Shown here in pieces: positions 10,764-18,195 of a stretch of 20,669 nucleotides of DNA (within the stretch, counting starts at the first letter, position 1; every line of letters begins with the position of its first letter). The DNA comes from JBEHYA01 sp048498415 (GTDB lineage: Bacteria; Pseudomonadota; Alphaproteobacteria; UBA9219; RGZA01). Below the pieces are notes generated by a model. It made no database searches. It saw only the letters and a list, made by a program, of their open reading frames with translations, and had not been told where the DNA came from. Both the position numbers and the translations under genes were made by a program. The DNA lies in the NCBI GenBank assembly GCA_048498415.1, contig JBEHYA010000030.1, positions 1 to 20,669 on the forward strand, in the 5' to 3' direction.

Positions 10764-11327
10764 ATGACAATGGCAAACGCAGCTGAACAGTCGGAAACCA
10801 AACTGAAATGGTACGTCGTCCATGTGTATTCGGGCTTTGAAAAGAAGGTTGCCGCAAGCATCCGCGAACAGGCCGAAAAGAAGGGCATGGCCGAGATGTT
10901 CGCCGATATTCTGGTGCCTTCCGAAGAAGTGACGGAAGTCACGCGCGGCCGCAAGGTGACCACCGACCGCAAATTCTTCCCCGGCTATGTGCTGGTGAAA
11001 ATGGCGCTCACGGATGATACGTGGCACATGGTCAAGAACACGGCCAAGGTCACCGGCTTTTTAGGCGGCGGCGCGCGGCCTGTGCCGATGAGCGAAGCTG
11101 AGGCCATGCGCATGATGAAGCAGATGGTGGAAGGCGTGGACCGCCCCAAGACCACAGTTTCCTTCGAAGTGGGCGAGCAGGTACGCGTGGCCGACGGCCC
11201 ATTCGCCAGCTTCAACGGCGTGGTGGAAGAAGTGGACGAAGAAAAGACCCGCCTCAAGGTCTCGGTCTCGATCTTTGGCCGTGCCACCCCGGTGGATCTG
11301 GATTACAGCCAGGTCGAGAAGATTTAA
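10764..11327 (+). CDS. nusG: Transcription termination/antitermination factor NusG
   Basis: A 187-aa NusG, which binds the RNA polymerase clamp to suppress pausing and links it to Rho or to the ribosome. The N-terminal NGN domain begins KWYVVHVYSGFEKKV and includes the conserved FPGYVLVKM and FLGGG. The C-terminal KOW domain follows (VGEQVRVADGPFASFNGVVE to the end at VEKI). Three in-frame starts lie close together: GTG 10761, ATG 10764 and ATG 10770. AAGGA at 10751-10755 is eight bases from 10764, and AAAGG is eight bases from 10770, so either ATG is possible. It follows secE closely. Unusually, rplK and the other L11/L1/L10/L12 genes do not follow; instead there is a palindromic repeat seven bases after the stop, then a second repeat and a terminator. 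Confidence 0.97.
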   Translation: MTMANAAEQSETKLKWYVVHVYSGFEKKVAASIREQAEKKGMAEMFADILVPSEEVTEVTRGRKVTTDRKFFPGYVLVKMALTDDTWHMVKNTAKVTGFLGGGARPVPMSEAEAMRMMKQMVEGVDRPKTTVSFEVGEQVRVADGPFASFNGVVEEVDEEKTRLKVSVSIFGRATPVDLDYSQVEKI

Positions 11328-11333
11328 CCAAGG

Positions 11334-11415
11334 TATGCCCCGGCGAAGGCCGGGGCCCATATCTCCATTTACCAAGCTATCGGCCCAATGGGCCCCGTTT
11401 TGCGGGCGGGGCATA
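11334..11415. repeat. Palindromic intergenic repeat, family A, copy 2
   Basis: The termini are TATGCCCCG and CGGGGCATA. The left hairpin is GCCCCGGCGAAGGCCGGGGC and the right one GGCCCCGTTTTGCGGGCGGGGC-like, with the inner ends CCCAT and ATGGG also inverted. The element starts seven bases after the nusG stop. The region 11328-11664 holds no gene: it contains this element, a family B element in a longer palindrome, and a terminator. Confidence 0.85.
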
Positions 11416-11416
11416 T

Positions 11417-11589
11417 GCTTGAGAAGGGTTTTGCACAAAAAATCCTCTCCCCAGTCTATCCGCGTCATCCCCGCGAAGGCGGGGATCCACGATAGGCCAT
11501 TAAACAAAGTCTTTATCATGGGGCCTGCCGTGGATGCCCGCCTTCGCGGGCATGACAGCCGGGTTTTTTGTGCAAAGCCCTTGAGAAGC
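11417..11589. repeat. 173-bp nested palindrome with a family B repeat at its core
   Basis: The core (11464-11556) begins GTCATCCCCGCGAAGGCGG and ends with the inverted form …CCGCCTTCGCGGGCATGAC, each half being a hairpin. Outside it, GGGTTTTGCACAAAAAATCC (11426-11445) is matched in inverse by GGGTTTTTTGTGCAAAGCCC (11561-11580). The inversion continues to GCTT/AAGC at the outer ends. Forward translation of the core gives the VIPAKAGIH-type nonsense peptide known from alphaproteobacterial repeats. Confidence 0.85.
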
Positions 11590-11603
11590 CTGGGGAAAGT
11601 AAT

Positions 11604-11630
11604 AAACCCGCCCAAAAAGCGGGTTTTTTT
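11604..11630 (+). terminator. Intrinsic terminator downstream of secE–nusG
   Basis: AAACCCGC and GCGGGTTT form an eight-pair stem around loop CCAAAAA, followed by further Ts. It lies after the two repeats and 35 bases before the receiver gene, and would end transcription from the secE–nusG unit. Confidence 0.85.
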
Positions 11631-11664
11631 GGTATTTTAGGGCACGCGATTTCAGGAGTGCGAT

Positions 11665-12183
11665 ATGGGTTTGGAAATTATTGATGCCGAAAAATTTGCC
11701 GCCAGCAAGGGAGAAATCTGGCCAGAAAAAGATGGCCGCACCCGCCTGCTCATGGTGGATGATCAATCGGATTCCCATACATCATTCATTTTCAGCGTGA
11801 AGAGCTTATTACGGGATCGCGACTTTACATTGCACACGTATTATGAGCCGGCGGATCTTTTGCGTGCCATTAATCATGCCGACCCGGCCCGTACGATTGT
11901 CGTGACAGACAACGATATGCAGGACGTTTATTCAGGTGTGGACGTGGCTAATAAAATTAAGGAAGTCCATCCTGATCTGCCGGTCGCTATCTGGAGCGGC
12001 CATGCGCATGACATTATCACGGGACCAAAGAAGCCGCCTGCAAATGTGCCGGTGTTCGACAAGGGTAAATTGAACGAAATGCTGCTGACCTTTGTTGCAG
12101 AAAATTTGGACAAAGTGGGGGAAGCCAAGCGCCCCCCAGCTCCGGCGGCCAAGGCCAAGGCACCGACGTCGGACGCGGCCTAA
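11665..12183 (+). CDS. Single-domain response-regulator receiver (CheY-like) protein
   Basis: A 172-aa protein with one CheY-like receiver domain (about residues 26-150) and no output domain. The key residues are visible: the acidic pair D32-D33 in LLMVDDQSD, the predicted phosphoacceptor D82 in IVVTDNDM, S111 after beta-4 in VAIWSGHA, and K133 in VFDKGKL. The domain is followed by an Ala/Pro/Lys-rich tail that looks disordered (RPPAPAAKAKAPTSDAA). Single-domain receivers act as phosphorelay shuttles or bind partner proteins when phosphorylated. No histidine kinase or phosphotransferase gene is adjacent, so its partner must be elsewhere. GGAG lies seven bases before the ATG, a good ribosome binding site. 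It is monocistronic: a terminator precedes it and a 125–160-base spacer follows. Confidence 0.85.
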   Translation: MGLEIIDAEKFAASKGEIWPEKDGRTRLLMVDDQSDSHTSFIFSVKSLLRDRDFTLHTYYEPADLLRAINHADPARTIVVTDNDMQDVYSGVDVANKIKEVHPDLPVAIWSGHAHDIITGPKKPPANVPVFDKGKLNEMLLTFVAENLDKVGEAKRPPAPAAKAKAPTSDAA

Positions 12184-12341
12184 GCCTTCCCGCATAAGAA
12201 AGCATTTCCCGGAATTTATTTGCGCGTGATCTGCACGACTCACGGGCGAAATTCGTTACGGGGTTTTAATCCTTTCTCAGCAAACGCCGGGGTACAACAA
12301 AAGGTCTTTTGGTTTTGACCTTCCACGCTCTCCCGCCGCTG

Positions 12342-14033
12342 ATGTCCCAGACTGCTCACCTCATGACGCGCATGCGCAGCCGGCTGCAAAGCCTGGCCTA
12401 TTCGAGCAGCCTGTATCAGCTCATGATCAGCGGGCCGGTGCCAAAAGTTTTGGTCACCATTCCCAACGACCCCTGGCCGGGCTCCGCCACGGCGGGCCAA
12501 AGCATCATCGATGGCCGTTTTCAGTTCGCGGGCCAGAACCATCCGTCGTTCCCGCCCGAATGGCACCCCGGCGATGCCAAGCCGAGCTGGATGGAGATGG
12601 TGCACAGCTTTATTTGGCTGCGTGACTTACGCGCGGTGGGCGGCGATGCGGCGCGGCGCATGGCGCGAAGCCTTCTTGATAACTGGCTCGACCAATATGC
12701 CGACTGGGCGCCCGAAGTGTGGGAACCCGCGCTTGTTGCCGACCGCATCACGCATCTGGTGGGGATGCACGATTTCTTTTTGGCCAGCGCCGACAGCAGC
12801 TACCGTGCCCGCGTGTTTGAGTGCATCGTGCGCCAGCTCAAGCATTTGCAGCGCATTCTGCCCGGCGCTCTGGCCGGCATTCTGCAGATTGATCATGAAG
12901 CCAACAGCAACGTGCAGCTGCCGGCGGCAACGCCGCTGCAGGGCGTGGATTTGCTGCGCGCGGTGCGCGGCCTTGTGTTTGCGGGCGTAGCCTTGCCGGA
13001 TGGCGAAAAGGCGCTTGGATTAGCGCTTTCCATTGCGCCTGCGCTTATTCGCAGCGCCATGACGGCCGATGGCGCGGCGCGTGAACGCAGCCCGGCGGCG
13101 CAACTGGAATTGCTGAGCTGCCTCATTGATATCCGGCAAGCCCTGAAAGCGGGCGGCCTCGCGCTGCCGCCGGAACTTCCTGCCGCGATTGACAAGGCGG
13201 CGTCGGCGTTGAAATTTTACCGCCATGGCGATGGCGGGCTATCGCTGTTTAATGGCGCCAATGAAGGCAGCGTGCTGATGATTGATGCGGCGCTTAATTT
13301 GGCCGACAGCAAAAGCCGCGCGCAGAAGGCGCTGGCCCATGCCGGGTTCGAACGCGTGCATGCGGGGCGCATGCTGCTGGTGATGGATGTGGGCGCGGGC
13401 CCCGCGCAAGGCCTGGATAAACACGCGCATGCCGGCCTTGGCAGCTTTGAACTGAGTGTGGGGCGCGAGCGTTTGATCGTGAACTGCGGCAGTTCGCATA
13501 CAAAAGCGGCCGATGAATGGCACCACGCGCTGGCGGCCACGGCGGCGCACAGCACGCTTTCCATCAATGCCACCAATTCGTCGGAACTTTTAAAATATGG
13601 CGGCCTGGGCCGGCGCGCCAATGTGCTGGAAGAAAAGCGCTTCGCGCAAGCCGGCGCGCAGCATGTGGCCATCGCGCATGATGGGTATATGCACCTGAAT
13701 GCCCGCCACCAGCGCATGATCGCGGTGCGCGACGATGGCGAGGATGTATCGGGGCAGGATATCATCAACGGCCCCGAAGGCCTGCGGTTCGACCTGCGCT
13801 TCCATCTGCATCCGCTCGTCCAAGTGAGCCTTATTCAAAATAATGCAGCCGCGCTTTTGCGTTTGCCCAGCGGCGCGGGTTTTAGATTGCGCGTCGAGAT
13901 GGGCACGCTTGAACTTTCGGAGAGCCTGTATTTTGGTCTCGCCCACCCGCGGCGCACGCAGCAATTGGTCTTGAGCGGCCTTACGCTGCCATCCGAGACG
14001 CGCATTAACTGGGCGATTGCGCGGGAGAAATAG
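12342..14033 (+). CDS. Heparinase II/III family protein
   Basis: A protein of about 563 aa belonging to the heparinase II/III-like family commonly found beside purH in alphaproteobacteria. The N-terminal part is alpha-helical with the family-typical NDPWPGSATAG…GRFQFAGQ and FIWLRDLRAVGGDAARRMAR (toroid domain). The C-terminal half from about residue 330 is the beta-sandwich heparinase II/III domain (DKHAHAGLGSFELSVGRERL, VNCGSSHTKAADEW, AHSTLSINATNSS). Such domains are polysaccharide lyases of uronic-acid-containing glycans, but this clade's substrate is not established and no signal peptide is evident. The start is uncertain. ATG 12342 is used; the open frame extends to a TTG at 12309 with AAAGG close upstream, and ATG 12363 is also possible. 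A palindromic repeat begins five bases after its stop, separating it from purH. Confidence 0.88.
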   Translation: MSQTAHLMTRMRSRLQSLAYSSSLYQLMISGPVPKVLVTIPNDPWPGSATAGQSIIDGRFQFAGQNHPSFPPEWHPGDAKPSWMEMVHSFIWLRDLRAVGGDAARRMARSLLDNWLDQYADWAPEVWEPALVADRITHLVGMHDFFLASADSSYRARVFECIVRQLKHLQRILPGALAGILQIDHEANSNVQLPAATPLQGVDLLRAVRGLVFAGVALPDGEKALGLALSIAPALIRSAMTADGAARERSPAAQLELLSCLIDIRQALKAGGLALPPELPAAIDKAASALKFYRHGDGGLSLFNGANEGSVLMIDAALNLADSKSRAQKALAHAGFERVHAGRMLLVMDVGAGPAQGLDKHAHAGLGSFELSVGRERLIVNCGSSHTKAADEWHHALAATAAHSTLSINATNSSELLKYGGLGRRANVLEEKRFAQAGAQHVAIAHDGYMHLNARHQRMIAVRDDGEDVSGQDIINGPEGLRFDLRFHLHPLVQVSLIQNNAAALLRLPSGAGFRLRVEMGTLELSESLYFGLAHPRRTQQLVLSGLTLPSETRINWAIAREK

Positions 14034-14037
14034 CTTC

Positions 14038-14119
14038 TGCATGCCCCTGCGAAGGCAGGTGCCCATCCATCAACAATCAAAATGCGGATAAATGGGCCCC
14101 TGCCTGCGCAGGGGCATGC
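14038..14119. repeat. Palindromic intergenic repeat, family A, copy 3
   Basis: The ends are TGCATGCCCCTGCG and CGCAGGGGCATGC, perfectly inverted over the last 13 bases. Each half is a hairpin (CCCCTGCGAAGGCAGGTG on the left, GCCCCTGCCTGCGCAGGGGC on the right), and the inner edges GCCCAT/ATGGGC are also inverted. It starts five bases after the heparinase-family stop. It differs from copies 1, 2 and 4 in stem sequence but keeps the layout. Confidence 0.85.
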
Positions 14120-14189
14120 GGATATATAAAAAACTTGCGCTATGAAGGCATTTCCGCAAGATTCCAGACGGAATTTTGAGGAGATTATT

Positions 14190-15803
14190 ATGTCTGTTGC
14201 CGCCGTTCGCCGCGATGCCCCGCAGCCCGATTTGGTCAGCGTAAAACGCGCGCTGATTTCCGTTTCCGATAAGGCGGAACTTTTAAATCTGGCCAAGGCG
14301 CTTGCCGCGCGCGGTGTTGAGATTCTCTCCACCGGCGGCAGTGCCAAGACGCTGCGGGAAGCGGGTATTAAGTTACAAGACGTGGGCGAATATACCGGCT
14401 TTCCGGAAATGATGGATGGCCGCGTCAAAACCCTGCACCCGAAAATCCATGGCGGCATTCTGCAAATCCGCAACAGCGCGGAGCATACGCGGCAAGCCGG
14501 CGAACACAATATTCCGCCCATCGATCTGGTGGTGGTGAATTTGTACCCCTTCGCGGAAACGGTGGAGAAGGGCGCACCATTTGAAGGCTGCGTGGAGAAT
14601 ATCGATATCGGCGGGCCGGCCTTGATCCGCGCCGCCGCCAAGAACCATGATTTCGTCGCGGTGCTGACATCGCCCAGCCAATACGCGAAGTTTCTGGCGG
14701 AATTCGATGCCAATAAAGGCGCCACAACCCTGAATTTGCGCCGCCAGCTGGCGGCGGAAGCCTATGCGCATACCGCCAGTTACGATGCCACCGTGGCGAC
14801 ATGGTTTGCGGGGCAACTCAACGAGCCGTATCCGGAAACGGCGGCGTTTGCGTTCACGCGCAAGCAAACGTTGCGTTACGGCGAAAACCCGCATCAGCAT
14901 GCGGCTGTTTATTTAGCGCGCAAGCCGGGTTTCAGCGTGGCGGCGGCGGAGCAAATTCAGGGCAAGGAACTGAGCTACAATAATTATAATGATGCCGACG
15001 CCGCCTTTGAATGCGTGGCGGAATTCGATGCGCCGACGGTTGCCATCATCAAGCACGCCAACCCGTGCGGCGTGGCAAGTGCGAAAAGCATGAGCGAAGC
15101 CTATGCGCAGGCACTGCGCTGCGACCCCGTGAGCGCGTTCGGCGGCGTGATTGCGCTGAACCGGAATTTAGATGCCGCGACGGCCAAGCAGATTGCGGAG
15201 CTGTTTACGGAAGTGATTATTGCGCCGGAAGCGGATGCCGAAGCGCGCGCTATTATTGCCGCCAAGAAAAACCTGCGCCTGCTGCTCACCCACGGCATGC
15301 CGGAACCCGCCCGTGCGGGCGTGATGCTGCGCACCATTGCCGGCGGTTTGCTGGTGCAAAGCCGCGATAATGGCCGGGTCGACCCCAAGGCATGGAAAGT
15401 GGTGACCAAGCGCGCGCCTTCGAACGATGAAGCGCGGGATCTGCTGTTTGCCTTCCGTGTCGGCAAGCATGTGAAATCGAATGCGATTGTCTATGCCAAG
15501 AACGAAGCCAAAGTGGGCGTTGGCGCTGGCCAAATGAGCCGCGTGGATTCGGCGCGCATCGCCGCATGGAAAGGCATGGAAGCCGCGAAAGCCGCGGGTT
15601 TAAGCGAAAGCCTGACCAAAGGCTGCGTGGTGGCAAGCGATGCCTTCTTCCCCTTCGCCGATGGCCTGATGGCCGCGGTAGAAGCGGGCGCCACGGCCGT
15701 TATTCAACCCGGCGGTTCCATGCGCGATGACGATGTGATTGCGGCGGCCGATAAAGCCGGTTTGGCGATGGTCTTCACCGGCATTCGGCATTTCAGGCAC
15801 TGA
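14190..15803 (+). CDS. purH: Bifunctional AICAR formyltransferase / IMP cyclohydrolase
   Basis: A 537-aa PurH catalysing the last two steps of purine synthesis, AICAR to FAICAR and then to IMP, in the cytosol. The N-terminal MGS-like IMP cyclohydrolase domain begins VKRALISVSDK and includes STGGSAKTL and GRVKTLHPKIHGG (about residues 78-90). The formyltransferase domain contains RYGENPHQ and KHANPCG (288-294, with the catalytic Lys-His pair). The C-terminus ends in the conserved MVFTGIRHFRH. Length is as expected (E. coli 529). The ATG at 14190 is chosen because GAGGAG lies six bases upstream; the frame is open from 14142, but the extra residues are not conserved. A palindromic repeat follows the stop by 12 bases and lies between purH and a convergent gene. 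Confidence 0.97.
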   Translation: MSVAAVRRDAPQPDLVSVKRALISVSDKAELLNLAKALAARGVEILSTGGSAKTLREAGIKLQDVGEYTGFPEMMDGRVKTLHPKIHGGILQIRNSAEHTRQAGEHNIPPIDLVVVNLYPFAETVEKGAPFEGCVENIDIGGPALIRAAAKNHDFVAVLTSPSQYAKFLAEFDANKGATTLNLRRQLAAEAYAHTASYDATVATWFAGQLNEPYPETAAFAFTRKQTLRYGENPHQHAAVYLARKPGFSVAAAEQIQGKELSYNNYNDADAAFECVAEFDAPTVAIIKHANPCGVASAKSMSEAYAQALRCDPVSAFGGVIALNRNLDAATAKQIAELFTEVIIAPEADAEARAIIAAKKNLRLLLTHGMPEPARAGVMLRTIAGGLLVQSRDNGRVDPKAWKVVTKRAPSNDEARDLLFAFRVGKHVKSNAIVYAKNEAKVGVGAGQMSRVDSARIAAWKGMEAAKAAGLSESLTKGCVVASDAFFPFADGLMAAVEAGATAVIQPGGSMRDDDVIAAADKAGLAMVFTGIRHFRH

Positions 15804-15814
15804 GAAAAAATATC

Positions 15815-15901
15815 TCAGGCATTCCCGCGCAGGCGGGAATCCAGTTTCCTGTTTTCTATTCAATAACCAAACTGGATCCCCGCCTGCGCGGGGATGCCTG
15901 A
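15815..15901. repeat. Palindromic intergenic repeat, family B, copy 2
   Basis: TCAGGCATTCCCGCGCAGGC at the left is matched in inverse by GCCTGCGCGGGGATGCCTGA at the right, and the inner arms AATCCAGTTT/AAACTGGATC are inverted as well. It fills the gap between the convergent stops of purH and the TIGR03118-like gene, 12 and 5 bases away. No separate terminator is visible, so it may serve as one. Confidence 0.85.
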
Positions 15902-15905
15902 TGGA

Positions 15906-17033
15906 TTATGGCGTGGGGATCAGCTTCCCAAACATGCCGTTGGCTTCATCTGAGGGCCCAGCGGAGAAATACAGGTGGTTGGCTTCGCCGAGGCTTTCGC
16001 CGTTGCCGAAAATGAGGCCCCACAGGCCGTCAATCGCGATGTCTTCGCCATCGGGGCGTCTCAGGGCATCCAGCTGTTTGCCGCTGGTCTGATCAAAGGC
16101 GATGATTTTGCCGTCGCCGAAGTTACCGACGAGTAAGCGGCCGGACGCCGAACCGAAATTGGCTGGCGCAATCGCGAGGCCCCACGGCGCATTCAGTTTG
16201 CCTTTGCCTTCGAATTCCCTGATGAGCTTGCCATCATAATCGAACGCCGCGACATAGCCTTTGCCGTTACCTTTTTCTTCTTCGCCGGGTTTTTTGGATG
16301 TCTCGGCATAGGCCACATATAAGGTGCCGTTCAGGCTTTGCACGTTGAAGGGGCCGTAGTTTTTGGGCACTGAGGGCGCCACAAACGCATCCTTGCCCAG
16401 CTTCACGGGCTTATATTCTTCATCGAATACATCGATCTGCCTGCGGCCAAAATCCGCGGCATACAGGCGGTTATGGTCGGGCTTTTCGGAGAGCGCCAAA
16501 CCCTTATAAACAGCGCCTTTTGCGCCGTTATCGACCATGATTTTGGTGGCTTTTGAACGCTGGAAGGTGCCATCCGCATTCTTGATTTCCGGCCAGCCGG
16601 AAACGGTGCCTTCTTCGGTCGCAAAAATAAAACGGCTTTCGGCAGTGATGTCTTCCTGTGTGACCATGAAGGCGTGATCATCCGGGTTATACACTTGCCC
16701 GGTGGGGTGGGCGTGTTCCTTGGCGCCCGGCGCCGCGCTGATGGTCACGAACTTCAGGCCATCCTGATAAAGCGCTTTTCCGCCCACATCGCCCACATAC
16801 GTGCTCACGGTGCCGTCATCGGTGTTGTTGATCCAGAAATGGCCGCCCTTGCCTTTGGGGCGGATGGCCATGCCCCATGCGTTCTTCATATGCGCATCGA
16901 GAATTTCCGGCGCATAGATCTGCTGGTTGGCGGCCAGATTTTTAAGCGTGTAACCTTCCGCATGGGCGTTTCCCGCCAAGGGCAGGGTGAGGGCGGCAAG
17001 CAGGGCGGCGGTAACAGAGACGCGGGAGAACAT
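15906..17033 (-). CDS. Secreted TIGR03118-family protein (predicted beta-propeller)
   Basis: A 375-aa exported protein matching the TIGR03118 conserved hypothetical family as I remember it. The start at 17033 gives a classic signal peptide, MFSRVSVTAALLAALTLPLA followed by a probable cleavage site AHA|EG after residue 25; AAGGA lies ten bases upstream. The frame is open to 17096, but that extension would bury the signal peptide. The mature part has repeated beta-strand blades: NAWGMAIRPKGKGGHFWINN, FIFATEEGTVSGWPE, YKGLALSEKPDHNRLYAADF, NAPWGLAIAPANFG and LLVGNFGDGKIIAFD. These resemble NHL/SMP-30-type propellers. It is likely periplasmic; activity is unknown. It is convergent with purH and is the last of three minus-strand genes, 81 bases after the FkbM gene. 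Confidence 0.85.
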   Translation of the reverse strand: MFSRVSVTAALLAALTLPLAGNAHAEGYTLKNLAANQQIYAPEILDAHMKNAWGMAIRPKGKGGHFWINNTDDGTVSTYVGDVGGKALYQDGLKFVTISAAPGAKEHAHPTGQVYNPDDHAFMVTQEDITAESRFIFATEEGTVSGWPEIKNADGTFQRSKATKIMVDNGAKGAVYKGLALSEKPDHNRLYAADFGRRQIDVFDEEYKPVKLGKDAFVAPSVPKNYGPFNVQSLNGTLYVAYAETSKKPGEEEKGNGKGYVAAFDYDGKLIREFEGKGKLNAPWGLAIAPANFGSASGRLLVGNFGDGKIIAFDQTSGKQLDALRRPDGEDIAIDGLWGLIFGNGESLGEANHLYFSAGPSDEANGMFGKLIPTP

Positions 17034-17114
17034 GATGGCCAATTCCTTATTTGGTAGGGATTGGCGGATGTTATTGCAAGTCGTTCTTAATTGCAAGAAT
17101 GAACGAAACCGGGC

Positions 17115-18008
17115 CTAAATCCCCGTTACATCATCGGCGGGGCTGGGGATGATGCCTTCGGGGACATACAGGCTGTCTTCCGCGCTGTTCACGGGGATGA
17201 GGGAAGCCGGGATCATGCGATGCAAATGCGCGCGCTCGGCGGGCAGGCAGATGATGTTGATGTTGCTGATCACGCTGTAAATATTTTCCGCATTGTGGCG
17301 GAAGTTGTTGGCATTATACATCGGCGTGGTGTGCCACCAGATTTTGTAATTCATATCGAACAGCATTTGCAGCAAACCACTGGAGCGCTCGCGCTTATCG
17401 TTCTCGATATAGAGTACCGGGCGCTGCTTCAAAATTTCCGTGGCACCTTTGAGGGCGTGGATCTCCATCCCTTCGATATCAATCTTCATGAAGCCGATGC
17501 GCGTGCCCGCCAGAATTTTATCGAGTGTCGTAATGCCAACTTTCAGGCCGGTGCCGGGTTTAAGCAGCGACAGGCTGCCGAAGCTATCGAAGCTATTGTA
17601 ATCGGGCAGCGCGGTTTCCATCTCGCCTTCCGCATCGCCGAGGCCCATCTGAATGGGGTGGAGCTGCGGCAGGTGGTTGTATTCCTTGGCGGCCTGCAGG
17701 CACATGAAGAGGGCGGGCTGCGGCTCGAACGCATAGACATTGCCGGTATCGCCCACGTGTTTGGCCATGGGAACAGCCAGCGAGCCCTGATTGGCGCCGG
17801 CATCCACCACATCCATGCCCAGCGCAATGAAGCGGCGGAAGAACTGCCATTCCATCTCGCAATATTCGCCGTAATAAATCAGCGAAGAACCGACATAGAG
17901 ATCATGCCGGTTGACCATGAAGCTGCCATGCCGCCCTTCCACGCGCACGAAAGGACTGGCTTTCGCGAGCGGGTCTTGCGCAACGTTGGTGAGATCCATG
18001 ATGGCCAT
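17115..18008 (-). CDS. FkbM-family SAM-dependent methyltransferase
   Basis: A 297-aa FkbM-type methyltransferase, a family that O-methylates sugars in glycans, lipids or antibiotics. Motif I is VVDAGANQGS (residues 67-76), YAFEPQP (92-98) has the acidic residue that contacts the SAM ribose, and the family hallmark DIEGME follows (177-182). N- and C-terminal flanks (LIYYGEYCEMEWQFF; ICLPAERAHLHRM) are additional. The start is ATG 18008 (MAIMDLTNVA), with ATG 17999 as an alternative; neither has a strong ribosome binding site. The frame stays open to 18122, but those residues come from translating a palindromic repeat and are not genuine. It lies downstream of rpoH on the same strand, separated by that repeat, so it probably has its own promoter in 18009-18068. 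Substrate unknown. Confidence 0.88.
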   Translation of the reverse strand: MAIMDLTNVAQDPLAKASPFVRVEGRHGSFMVNRHDLYVGSSLIYYGEYCEMEWQFFRRFIALGMDVVDAGANQGSLAVPMAKHVGDTGNVYAFEPQPALFMCLQAAKEYNHLPQLHPIQMGLGDAEGEMETALPDYNSFDSFGSLSLLKPGTGLKVGITTLDKILAGTRIGFMKIDIEGMEIHALKGATEILKQRPVLYIENDKRERSSGLLQMLFDMNYKIWWHTTPMYNANNFRHNAENIYSVISNINIICLPAERAHLHRMIPASLIPVNSAEDSLYVPEGIIPSPADDVTGI

Positions 18009-18068
18009 GGATGGAAGTATTGAGGAAATCACCGCGTGGGCCAAGAGGGTGCGGCGAGTCGGCTCTTT

Positions 18069-18180
18069 CACCTCATTCCCGCGAAAGCGGGAATCCAGGA
18101 CTTTGTGCGCGTCGGCGCACAAATATATTCCGCTGCAGACGCAGCTTTAGCTGGATCCCCGCTTTCGCGGGGATGAGGTG
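18069..18180. repeat. Palindromic intergenic repeat, family B, copy 3
   Basis: CACCTCATTCCCGCGAAAGC on the left is matched in inverse by GCTTTCGCGGGGATGAGGTG on the right. Inside, AATCCAG/CTGGATC are inverted, and the centre has its own hairpin TTGTGCGCGTCGGCGCACAA (18102-18121). At 112 bp it is the longest simple copy. It ends 16 bases from the rpoH stop. Confidence 0.85.
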
Positions 18181-18195
18181 GTAAGAACAGCGCTT

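Noticed and set aside
11275..11640. Open frames across the nusG 3' region (both strands)
   Set aside because: They run through two palindromic repeats and a terminator and encode the VIPAKAGIH-type repeat peptide; no gene is supported.
14134..14160. PurR-type operator before purH (CTTGCG … CGCAAG)
   Set aside because: The half-sites are 15 bases apart, unlike the compact PurR box, and PurR of that type is not general in alphaproteobacteria.
13835..14725. Antisense frame spanning the heparinase gene end and purH start
   Set aside because: It crosses the family A repeat and overlaps the conserved purH domain; no independent support.
17220..18023. 267-codon plus-strand frame opposite the FkbM gene
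   Set aside because: The minus strand has clear FkbM motifs in order, whereas this frame is only its complement, rich in His, Arg and Ile.
18009..18122. N-terminal extension of the FkbM methyltransferase frame up to 18122
   Set aside because: The extra residues (VLDSRFRGNE and neighbours) are a translation of the family B repeat at 18069-18180, not protein sequence; the start was set at 18008.
5410..18180. CRISPR array
   Set aside because: The repeats are widely scattered, palindromic and lie singly in different intergenic regions, without regular spacers or cas genes.
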